In this document: positions 25,144 to 36,301 of the stretch, piece after piece
Layout: the number at the start of each line of letters is the position of its first letter
How positions within the stretch are numbered: position 1 is the stretch's first letter
From: Gammaproteobacteria bacterium
GTDB lineage: Bacteria; Pseudomonadota; Gammaproteobacteria; Xanthomonadales; Xanthomonadaceae
Direction of reading: 5' to 3'
Assembly (NCBI GenBank): GCA_025352045.1
Contig: JANXUD010000072.1
Coordinates: 1 to 64,000, forward strand
Length of the DNA stretch: 64,000 bases
Translations under genes and position numbers: made by a program
Notes under the pieces: model-generated
The model's database searches: none
What the model saw: the letters and a program-made list of their open reading frames with translations, nothing else
What the model was told of the DNA's origin: nothing

Positions 25144-25953
25144 ATGGCTCGCGTCGTCCGTCCATCGCTTCCCGCACCCGCGCCGCTGCGCGCCGAGGCA
25201 GGCATCGAGCCGATGTTGCATGCCGCCTGCGTCAAGGCCGGCGCGGCGGCGGCGCTGCAGGTTGCGCTCGACCGCATGCCCCTGCTCAAGCCGATGCTGC
25301 CGCGCGCAATCACCAATGCCGCGCGCGGCGACGCGCCCGAGCGGATCCAGCGCTTGCTGGTGAAGGAAATCTACGCGCGCTACCACGTGCGTCCCGCCGA
25401 TTGGGAAGTCGAGGGCATCATCGCGGTCGCCCAGACCCAGAGCGTCCTGACGCCACTGGCCACGCAGGAAGGCCTAAAGGGCGTGATGCGTGCCTGGGTC
25501 CCCGACGCCCTGAGCAGCCCGTTGATCCGCTTCACGCCGCTCGAACCATTGATCACCGCCACCGCCAAGGCGATCGCGGCCACCTGGGCCGCGGGCCGCT
25601 ACGCCGACAGCGTTTGCCGCCTGCGTCGCGCGGGTGCCGACTGGCTGCCCGCACCGCTCGCCGATGCCCTGAACCTGGCGCCGGCCAAACTGCGTCGTTG
25701 GAGTACCGAGGCGCTAACCCTCGCCCTGCCGCCGCTTCGGCTGGCCACCCGCTGGGGCTTGCGCGCCGCCGAGGCGGCCACGCCCGCGCTGTTCCGCGCA
25801 ACAGCGAGGGCGGCCGCGCCGGGGTCGAAACGGGCTGCATCGGCGACGACACACGTCAAGCCCAAGCGGGTAACGAAAACCCCGGCAAAAAAAATCGCCC
25901 GGCCGAAGCCGGGCGATCCTGTGCCTGCCGCAAAGCGACGCCGCACTCAGTAA
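25144..25953 (+). CDS. Protein of unknown function with basic C-terminal tail
   Basis: 269 residues; I do not recognise the family. Residues 1-190 are Ala/Leu-rich and mostly helical, with a distinctive MLHAACVKAG and LVKEIYARYHVRPADWEVEGIIAVAQTQS. Residues 190-225 are hydrophobic or amphipathic (LALPPLRLATRWGLRAAEAATPALF). The last 45 are strongly basic and Pro/Ala/Lys-rich (KPKRVTKTPAKKIARPKPG). That tail is encoded by DNA that doubles as the minus-strand terminator at 25887-25917, and the stop lies 7 bases past the convergent gene's stop. No signal peptide. Divergent from mtnA by 30 bases with a leaderless-type promoter. Confidence 0.7.
   Translation: MARVVRPSLPAPAPLRAEAGIEPMLHAACVKAGAAAALQVALDRMPLLKPMLPRAITNAARGDAPERIQRLLVKEIYARYHVRPADWEVEGIIAVAQTQSVLTPLATQEGLKGVMRAWVPDALSSPLIRFTPLEPLITATAKAIAATWAAGRYADSVCRLRRAGADWLPAPLADALNLAPAKLRRWSTEALTLALPPLRLATRWGLRAAEAATPALFRATARAAAPGSKRAASATTHVKPKRVTKTPAKKIARPKPGDPVPAAKRRRTQ
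25887..25917 (-). terminator. Rho-independent terminator of the DUF3011 gene, inside the opposite CDS
   Basis: Minus strand: 10-bp stem ATCGCCCGGC/GCCGGGCGAT (25917-25908 with 25903-25894), TTCG tetraloop, then a run of at least 7 T. It starts 30 bases after the minus gene's stop and lies within the plus-strand coding sequence. Confidence 0.9.
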
Positions 25954-26672
25954 CGGGGGTCGTAACCGTTCTGGTTGTAGCCGTAGCGGCTCGAGCCGGT
26001 GGCGAAGTCGGCGCGGCAGCCGTTGGTCACCCAGACCCGGTTGCCACTCGCGCCCCAGGTACTGCCCTCGATGCAGGGCTGGTGCGAATACTGGTTGACG
26101 AGGCTCACGCCGTAGCGGGTATCGAGGCTGCAGTAGCGCGTGCGGCCATTCTTCGATTCACAGCGGATGGTGCGACCGCTGTAGGCGCCGTTGCTGTAGC
26201 CGCCGTTGTAGCCACTGCCGTTGCCGTAACCATCGCCATAGCGGCTGTCGTAGCCGCTGCGATCGTCATAGCCGTTGCGATCGTCGTATCCGCTGCGATA
26301 GCCGTTGTCGCCATAGGCACCGCCCTGCCCGGTGTTGATGGCGAAGGTGCCACGGCAGCCGCCCGCGACCCAGATGCCGCGACCGTCCGCGCCCCAGGTG
26401 CGGCCGCGGATGCAGCTGCTCTGCGAGATCTGCTGGACCAGGCTCACGCCGCCACTGGTATCCACGCCGCAGTAGACGGTGCGGTTGTCGCGCGACTCGC
26501 AGCGGACCGTCCGGCCGTAGCCGTTGCTGCTGTAGCCGGTGTTGTAGCCGGTGTTGTTGTAGCCATTGTCGTAGCCATTGCTGTAGCTGTAGCCGTAGGC
26601 GGCGCTGGCGCTGCCTGCAGCCGCGGCCAGCGCCAGGCCGGTCGCCAATCCCAAATTCTTGATCTTGCGCAT
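25947..26672 (-). CDS. Secreted protein with two DUF3011-like domains
   Basis: 241 residues with signal peptide (1-24, ending SASA). Two homologous ~57-residue domains, residues 54-110 and 167-223. Each has four Cys at matching spacing (58/68/87/106 and 171/181/200/219) and the pattern CES..NRT.YC..DT..GVSLV. They are joined by low-complexity Tyr/Gly/Asn/Asp linkers (25-53 and 115-165, e.g. GYDDRNGYDDRSGYDSRYGD). The function of DUF3011 is unknown; the family name is from memory. ATG at 26672 has AAGGAG upstream. The stop overlaps the convergent gene by 7 bases. Confidence 0.85.
   Translation of the reverse strand: MRKIKNLGLATGLALAAAAGSASAAYGYSYSNGYDNGYNNTGYNTGYSSNGYGRTVRCESRDNRTVYCGVDTSGGVSLVQQISQSSCIRGRTWGADGRGIWVAGGCRGTFAINTGQGGAYGDNGYRSGYDDRNGYDDRSGYDSRYGDGYGNGSGYNGGYSNGAYSGRTIRCESKNGRTRYCSLDTRYGVSLVNQYSHQPCIEGSTWGASGNRVWVTNGCRADFATGSSRYGYNQNGYDPRY
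26178..26328 (-). repeat. Imperfect tandem repeat encoding GYDDR/GYGNG linker
   Basis: Degenerate repeat of about 12-18 bases encoding the Tyr/Gly/Asp/Asn-rich linker between the two DUF3011 domains. A shorter related tract (26520-26596) encodes the N-terminal linker. Codon-level repetition (GTC/GTA-G-CCG on the plus strand) suggests growth by slippage. Confidence 0.6.
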
Positions 26673-26864
26673 GACGGAACTCCTTGACGTGTCCGGTCGA
26701 CATCGGCTGGCTGCCGACAAGGCCACCATAGCCATGGCGCCATGAATCCAGTGCAAATGCACGACCCGGCGATGAACGCCATGCAAATGGCCCGCCTCCC
26801 GAACTGTGGCGCAGCACACGAGCGGATCGTTGTCAGTCTCGCCCACAGCCCCTAAGGTAAGGGG

Positions 26865-28028
26865 ATGCCCCCCGCCGCCGCCGCCGCCGCCGCCGTCGCC
26901 CTGCTGGCCGCCATCGCAGCCATCGGCGGACTGTGGTCGCTGATCCGCCGCCTTGCAGCCGCCGAGGCACGAACGGCACGCGCCGAGGCTGGCCTGCGCC
27001 AGGCCGAGGCCGACGCGCACGCGGTGCGCGCGGCCCAAGGTTCGCGTGCAGACGACCTTGCCCTGCTCGGCCGCTACGGCAACCTGCTGATCGGCTGCAC
27101 CGACCTGGCCGAGGCCCTGCAGATCAGCCAGCAAATGCTGTCCCTGCTCCTGCCCGACTGCGCCGGGACGATCTATCCGCTGATCGATGGCGAGGGCCTG
27201 GCGGAAGCCACCCACCTGTGGGGCAACCATTCCGCCGAGACGCGATTGCAGGCCAGCGCCGAAGACTGCTGGTGCATGCAGCGGCATCGCATGCACCAGG
27301 CCAGCACGACGGCATCGGAAGACCTGTGCGCCCATGTCACGGTGCCCGGCCAGGGCGCGGCGGCCTGCGTCGCCTGCATCCCGCTGACCGCGCAGGGCGA
27401 ATCCCTGGGCTGGCTCTACCTGAGCGCGCCCGGCGACGGGCCGCTGCCCAAGCTCCCCGTCGCGATCGCGGCGGCGGACCAGCTGGCGCTGGCGCTGGCC
27501 AACCTGCGCCTGCGCCAGAGCCTGCGCGACCTGTCGGTGCGCGATCCGCTCACGGGACTGTTCAACCGCCGCTACCTGAGCGAATCGCTGGCGCGCGAAA
27601 TCGCGCGCGCGCGCCGCCGCGGGCAGCCGGTGTCGGTGATGGCCTTCGACCTGGACAACTTCAAGGACTTCAACGACCGCTACGGCCATCCAGCCGGCGA
27701 CCTGGTGCTGGTGGCGTTCGCGCACCTGCTGCGGGCCAACTCGCGCAGCGAGGACATCGCCTGCCGCCAGGGCGGCGAGGAATTCGTCCTGATCCTGCCC
27801 GAGATGGAACTGTCCGTTGCAATGCGTCGTGGCGGAGACCTGATGAAGGTACTGTCGCGACTGGAACTGATGCACGAGGGCCAGATACTGCCCGCCCTCA
27901 CCACCTCGATCGGGCTGGCGGTGTTCCCGGCGCACGGCGACACGCCCGAGGCGCTGCTCGCGCTGGCCGACCAGGCCCTCTACGCCGCCAAGTCCCAGGG
28001 CCGCAACCGGATCGCCGTCGCCAGCTGA
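26865..28028 (+). CDS. Diguanylate cyclase with GAF-like sensor domain
   Basis: 387 residues; makes c-di-GMP from two GTP. N-terminal membrane helix (residues 3-25, Ala-rich), a short coiled coil (28-55), and a GAF-like domain about 58-200 with three clustered Cys (CWCMQ and AACVACIPL). The GGDEF domain is about 220-385 with active motif RQGGEEFVLIL and a product-inhibition I-site RSED five residues before it. ATG at 26865 with AAGGTAAGGGG upstream. The first codons contain a (CCG)8 run. Converges on epmA with only 2 bases between stop codons. Confidence 0.9.
   Translation: MPPAAAAAAAVALLAAIAAIGGLWSLIRRLAAAEARTARAEAGLRQAEADAHAVRAAQGSRADDLALLGRYGNLLIGCTDLAEALQISQQMLSLLLPDCAGTIYPLIDGEGLAEATHLWGNHSAETRLQASAEDCWCMQRHRMHQASTTASEDLCAHVTVPGQGAAACVACIPLTAQGESLGWLYLSAPGDGPLPKLPVAIAAADQLALALANLRLRQSLRDLSVRDPLTGLFNRRYLSESLAREIARARRRGQPVSVMAFDLDNFKDFNDRYGHPAGDLVLVAFAHLLRANSRSEDIACRQGGEEFVLILPEMELSVAMRRGGDLMKVLSRLELMHEGQILPALTTSIGLAVFPAHGDTPEALLALADQALYAAKSQGRNRIAVAS
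26872..26895 (+). repeat. (CCG)8 microsatellite in the 5' coding end of the cyclase
   Basis: Eight perfect CCG units, read in frame as seven GCC (Ala) codons right after Met-Pro-Pro. Length change would alter the start of the membrane helix without shifting frame. Confidence 0.85.
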
Positions 28029-28030
28029 AG

Positions 28031-31900
<3,870 letters not shown>

Positions 31901-31981
31901 CGTGTGTCTCTCCAGTGGTCCGGGTGCGAGGCAACGTGGGTCGGGGGGCTGGGGCGTGCTGGGCTGGGGGCGCCAGGTGGA

Positions 31982-34900
31982 TTATGCCGCACCAACGAGC
32001 CTGGATGCTTCCGCCAGGTCCACGGACACCAGCCGGCTGACGCCGGGCTCGCGCATGGTGACGCCCGACAGCTGCTTGGCCGCCTCCATGGTCGCCTTGT
32101 TGTGGGTGACGAACAGGAACTGCACCTGCTCGCTCATCTCCGTGACCATGGTGCTGAAGCGGCCGACATTGGCCTCGTCCAGCGGCGCGTCCACCTCGTC
32201 GAGCAGGCAGAACGGCGCCGGGTTCAGGCGGAAGATCGCGAATACGAGGGCGACCGCGGTCAATGCCTTCTCGCCGCCCGACAGCAGGGAGATGTTCGAC
32301 ACGCGCTTGCCCGGGGGCCGGGCCATGATCGAGACGCCGGTGTCGAGCAGGTCCTCGCCGGTCAGCTCCAGGTAGGCATGGCCTCCGCCGAACAGGCGCG
32401 GATACAGCTCCTGGATGCCGGCATTGACGCGGTCGAAGGTTTCCTTGAAGCGGCCGCGGGTTTCGCGGTCGATCTTGCGGATGGCGGACTCGAGGGTGTT
32501 CAGGGCCTCGCACAGGTCTGCGTTCTGGGCATCCAGGTAGGTCTTTCGCTCGCTCTGCTCGCCGTATTCCTGGATCGCCGCCAGGTTGACCGGCTCGAGC
32601 CGGCGCATCTTGGCGTCGATGTCGGCCAGGGCCTTGGTCCAGGCGTCGAAGTCGGCTTGTTCGGGCAGTTCGGACACGACCTGGGCGATGTCGAGGCCGG
32701 CGCCGGTGATCGAATCGGCGATCTGGCCCGAGCGCAGCGCCAGCGCCTGCTCGCCCAGGCGGCGGGTGCCGATCGCCTCGCGTTGGGCGATCGCCTGTTG
32801 GTCGGCGCGCTGCCGCGCCTGCTCGTGCTTGCGCAGTTCGTTCTCGATGCCGTCGAGGGCCGAGCGCGCGGCGCCCAGGTCGCGCTCGACCAGCACGCGC
32901 TGGTCCAACACCGTCTGGCGGTCCGACTGCAGCTTGAGGACCGGCGCATCGCCCTCGGCAAGCTGGGTCCGCAATTCGTTGAGCCGCACTTCCAGTTGCG
33001 CGCGCTGGCTGCCCATGCGCGCCAGCGACTCGCTCAACGCCAGCACCCGTGCGCGTTGCGCCTCCAGGCCGAGCGCCAGCTTGTGCGACTGCTCGCGGGA
33101 ATCGCGCGCAGCATTGCGGGCGACATCGCGGGCTTCGCTGCGGCTGCGGCGCGCGGCGTCGAGTGCCTGCCTGCGGGTCTCGTGCTCGCCCATGGCGGCA
33201 ACCGCGTCGTTGAGCCGGGTGCGCGATTCGCGCGCCTGCTCCTGCGCGTCGGCCAGCGCCTGCGCCAGGCCGGCCTGCTCGCCCTCGATCCGCGCCATCC
33301 GCGCCTGCGCGGTTTCCAGCCGGCTGCGCAGGCCCTGCAACTGGCCGCCGAGTTCGGACACGCCGCGGTGCGCCAGGTACATGCTGCGCTGGGCGTCCTC
33401 GCGCAGCTGCTCGGCCTCGAGCAGGCGGTCGCGCAGGCCGATCGATGCGTCGTTGCTGCGCTGCTCGGCGGCGGCGAGCCGCTCGATCTCGGCGCGCAAT
33501 TGCTTGATCTCGGCTTCGCGGGCCAGCGCGCCCTGCTGGGCTTCGCCGCTGCGCGACACGCGCAGCCAGCCCGGGCCCAGCCATTCGCCGTTGCGCGACA
33601 CCACGGCCTCGCCATCGCCAAGCGCCGCGGCCTGGCGGTGCGCGTCCGCGGCGTCGTCGGCGATGCGAATCCGCGCCAATTGCCGGCGCACGGCATCGGG
33701 GCCGCGCACCTTGGCGGCGAGCGATCCGGCTGGCGCGTCGAACCCGCCATCGGCCGCCGACACCAGGGCCACGCGACCCTGCGACAGGCTGGCCAGGGCA
33801 TCGACCCAGTCCGATGGCGCGTCCACCGCAACCGCCTCCACCAGGGCGCCGAGCACGGTTTCCACCGCGGTTTCCCAACCCGCTTCCACGTCGAGCAGCT
33901 CGCCCAGGCGCGGCTTGCCGGCAAGGCCATGCGCGCGCAACCAGTCGAGGGCGACGTTTTTTTCCTGGCCCAGGGCGGCGTGCTGCAGCGCCTCGAGCGA
34001 GGCCAGGCGGCCGCGCGCGGCCTGCACCTGCTTGCGGATCTCGGCGAGTTCGGCCTGGCCCTGGCGCTGCTGCTCCTGCAGCGCGGTCAGCGCGGACTTG
34101 CGCGCTTCCAGTGCCGTCGCCAGGCCATCGAGGCCCGACTTGTCCCTGTCGTGGTCGGCCTGCAGGCCGGCCAGCGACGACACCAGCGCGGCGGTATCCA
34201 GGCCTGCGCGTTCCGCGGCCAGGGCATCGGCGCGGCGGGCGGCGTCGGCCGCCTGCTTCTCGAGGTATTCGATCTTGGTGCGTTCGACTTCGGCCCAGCG
34301 CGCCGTCTCGGACTGGGCGCGGGCGTGGGCGTCCCACTGCTGCTGCCAATCCAGCAGCGCTGCTTCGGCCGCGCGCAGTGCCTCCTGGCGCGCGGCATCG
34401 TCGGATTCCAGCGCGGACAACTGCGGGTCGGCGGCGGCGATGGCCGTGCGCAGCTCGCCGAGCTGGCGCTCGTCGCCGGTGATGTGCTCGCCGATCTCGG
34501 CGAAGGCGGCGTCGGCCTCGACGCGCGCGGTTTCGAGGCGCTGGGTGAGTTCGCGCTGGTGGCTGACCTGCTGTTCGATCCGCGCCAGCTCGCCGCTGAC
34601 CCGGTAACCCTCGGCCTGCACCTTGCCAAGCGCCTCGCTGGCTTCGCCAGCCTGCGCGCGTGCTGCCTCGATCTGCGCCTCGGCGGCCCGCTGCTCGGCC
34701 AGGATGCGCTGGAGCGTGGTCTCGTCGCCGGCCAGTTGTTCGCGCACGGCGCCCAGCTCGGCGTCGAGCTTGCGGTACTCCAGGCCCTTGAGCTGCGCGT
34801 CGCGGCGGATGCGGTCGGCCTGCAGTCCCTGGTACTGCTCGGCGGCGCGCGCCTGGCGCTTGAGGTGCTCGATCTGCTTGTCCACTTCCTCGCGCAGGTC

Positions 34901-35485
34901 GGTCAGGCGCTCCAGGTTCTCGCGGGTGTGCTTGATGCGGGTTTCGGTTTCCTTGCGGCGCTCCTTGTACTTGGAGATGCCGGCGGCTTCCTCCAGGTAC
35001 ACCCGGAGGTCTTCGGGCCTGGCTTCGATGATCTGCGAGATCATGCCCTGCTCGATGATCGAGTAGCTGCGCGCGCCAAGCCCGGTGCCCAGGAACAGGT
35101 CGGTGATGTCGCGGCGCCGGCAGCGGGCGCCGTTGAGGTAGTAGTTCGACTGGCCGTCGCGGCTGACCGATCGCTTGACGGAGATTTCCGCATAGCGCGC
35201 GTACTCGCCGCCAATCGCGCCTTCGGAGTTGTCGAACACCAGTTCCACCGTCGCCTGGCTGACCGGCTTGCGGCTGGAGGAGCCGGCGAAGATCACGTCG
35301 GTCAGGCTGTCGCCTCGCAGGCGGCTGGCCGAACTTTCACCCATCACCCAGCGCACCGCGTCGATGATGTTCGACTTGCCGCAACCGTTGGGCCCGACCA
35401 CGCCGGTCATGTTGGTGGGCAGGTGCAGCACGGTGGGATCGACGAAGGACTTGAAGCCGGACAGCTTGATGGTCGAAAGGCGCAT
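31982..35485 (-). CDS. smc: Chromosome partition protein Smc
   Basis: Structural-maintenance-of-chromosomes ATPase that organises and segregates the nucleoid. 1167 residues. Walker A GPNGCGKSN (31-39); long coiled coils roughly 170-500 and 660-1000, visible as Glu/Arg/Ala-heptad-rich stretches; hinge domain about 515-640; C-terminal signature LLSGGEKALTAVALVF and Walker B FCLLDEVDAPLDEAN. ATG at 35485 gives the family start MRLSTIKLSGFKSFVDP. Only a weak ribosome site (AAAGAG) precedes it. ScpA and ScpB are not in this window. Confidence 0.96.
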   Translation of the reverse strand: MRLSTIKLSGFKSFVDPTVLHLPTNMTGVVGPNGCGKSNIIDAVRWVMGESSASRLRGDSLTDVIFAGSSSRKPVSQATVELVFDNSEGAIGGEYARYAEISVKRSVSRDGQSNYYLNGARCRRRDITDLFLGTGLGARSYSIIEQGMISQIIEARPEDLRVYLEEAAGISKYKERRKETETRIKHTRENLERLTDLREEVDKQIEHLKRQARAAEQYQGLQADRIRRDAQLKGLEYRKLDAELGAVREQLAGDETTLQRILAEQRAAEAQIEAARAQAGEASEALGKVQAEGYRVSGELARIEQQVSHQRELTQRLETARVEADAAFAEIGEHITGDERQLGELRTAIAAADPQLSALESDDAARQEALRAAEAALLDWQQQWDAHARAQSETARWAEVERTKIEYLEKQAADAARRADALAAERAGLDTAALVSSLAGLQADHDRDKSGLDGLATALEARKSALTALQEQQRQGQAELAEIRKQVQAARGRLASLEALQHAALGQEKNVALDWLRAHGLAGKPRLGELLDVEAGWETAVETVLGALVEAVAVDAPSDWVDALASLSQGRVALVSAADGGFDAPAGSLAAKVRGPDAVRRQLARIRIADDAADAHRQAAALGDGEAVVSRNGEWLGPGWLRVSRSGEAQQGALAREAEIKQLRAEIERLAAAEQRSNDASIGLRDRLLEAEQLREDAQRSMYLAHRGVSELGGQLQGLRSRLETAQARMARIEGEQAGLAQALADAQEQARESRTRLNDAVAAMGEHETRRQALDAARRSRSEARDVARNAARDSREQSHKLALGLEAQRARVLALSESLARMGSQRAQLEVRLNELRTQLAEGDAPVLKLQSDRQTVLDQRVLVERDLGAARSALDGIENELRKHEQARQRADQQAIAQREAIGTRRLGEQALALRSGQIADSITGAGLDIAQVVSELPEQADFDAWTKALADIDAKMRRLEPVNLAAIQEYGEQSERKTYLDAQNADLCEALNTLESAIRKIDRETRGRFKETFDRVNAGIQELYPRLFGGGHAYLELTGEDLLDTGVSIMARPPGKRVSNISLLSGGEKALTAVALVFAIFRLNPAPFCLLDEVDAPLDEANVGRFSTMVTEMSEQVQFLFVTHNKATMEAAKQLSGVTMREPGVSRLVSVDLAEASRLVGAA

Positions 35486-35568
35486 ATAACTCTTTGATTT
35501 GCAAGCAGGAAGGCCATCCCCGATGGCCGTTTTCCCAGTATAACTGGCTGGGACGGCCGGCGCCCCGG

Positions 35569-35958
35569 TCAGTCGTGGCTGTGCTGGGGGGTGGCGGGCG
35601 CCTCGATCTGATCCAGGAAGTCCACCGCCCGGCGCAGGTGCGGGATGACGATGCTGCCGCCGACCACCAGGCCGACGCTGAAGGCCTCGAAGAACTCGTC
35701 GCGGTTGACACCCGCGTCCTTGCACTGGGCCACGTGGTAGCTGACGCAGTCGTCGCAGCGCAGCACCATCGATGCCACCAGCCCGAGCAGCTCCTTGGTC
35801 TTGAGGTCGAGCGCGCCGGCCTTGTAGGTCTGTGTATCGAGCGCGAAGAACCGGCGCACCACCTGGTTGTCCTGTTCGAGGATGCGCTCGTTCATGCGCT
35901 GCCGGAATTCGGTGAATTCGCGTAGCCGGTCGCCGTCGCCGCCGCCTTGCCCGCTCAT
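35569..35958 (-). CDS. AhpD-like carboxymuconolactone decarboxylase-family protein
   Basis: 129 residues. The AhpD-type redox motif is complete: Glu56, then Cys68-Asp-Asp-Cys71 and His75 (CDDCVSYH), the CxxCxxxH arrangement used by AhpD alkylhydroperoxidases. A decarboxylase role is therefore less likely than thiol peroxidase/reductase activity. The ATG at 35958 overlaps the grxC stop (ATGA, 35955-35958), coupling it to a glutaredoxin that could supply electrons. Confidence 0.85.
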   Translation of the reverse strand: MSGQGGGDGDRLREFTEFRQRMNERILEQDNQVVRRFFALDTQTYKAGALDLKTKELLGLVASMVLRCDDCVSYHVAQCKDAGVNRDEFFEAFSVGLVVGGSIVIPHLRRAVDFLDQIEAPATPQHSHD

Positions 35959-36230
35959 GGTGCCGCCTCCAGCAGGGGTTTGAGTTCGCCGCGGCGATCC
36001 ATCGCGACCATCTCGTCGAAACCGCCGACGTGCACGTCGCCGATGAAGATCTGCGGCACCGAGGTGCGCTTGCTGGTTTCCATCATGGCGCGCCGGGCGT
36101 CGGGATCGATGTCGACCCGGACCTCCGTCCAGGCGACGCCGCGCGACTTCAGGAAGTTCTTCGCCGCCACGCAATAGGGGCAGACGGCGGTGGTGTACAT
36201 GGTCACATCGGGCACGCGCAAGGTCTCCAT
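35955..36230 (-). CDS. grxC: Glutaredoxin 3
   Basis: 91-residue dithiol glutaredoxin with active site CPYC (Cys17, Cys20), TSVPQIFIGDVHVGGFDEM (cis-Pro and glutathione-binding loop), typical GrxC length. Reduces disulfides and glutathione adducts. ATG at 36230 is chosen for the strong GGAGGGAC site 4-5 bases upstream. A TAAAAT box at 36259-36264 (minus strand) is a likely -10. Two-gene unit with the AhpD-like gene. Confidence 0.94.
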   Translation of the reverse strand: METLRVPDVTMYTTAVCPYCVAAKNFLKSRGVAWTEVRVDIDPDARRAMMETSKRTSVPQIFIGDVHVGGFDEMVAMDRRGELKPLLEAAP

Positions 36231-36258
36231 GTCCCTCCAGGTGGGGACGACGGGGAAC

Positions 36259-36264
36259 ATTTTA
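36259..36264 (-). promoter_or_regulatory. Candidate -10 of grxC
   Basis: Minus-strand TAAAAT preceded by TG, 29 bases before the grxC ATG; the only AT-rich hexamer in the 71-base gap to the divergent protease gene. No clear -35. Confidence 0.4.
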
Positions 36265-36301
36265 CAGACCGGCCTGTCCCATCTGGGGCAAACTCCGTGC
36301 C

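Noticed and set aside
26700-26800. Clp/CRP-type site between the DUF3011 and cyclase genes (TGCAAATGCA-like word)
   Set aside because: It does not match TGTGA-N6-TCACA; only a short palindromic TGCA pair is present.
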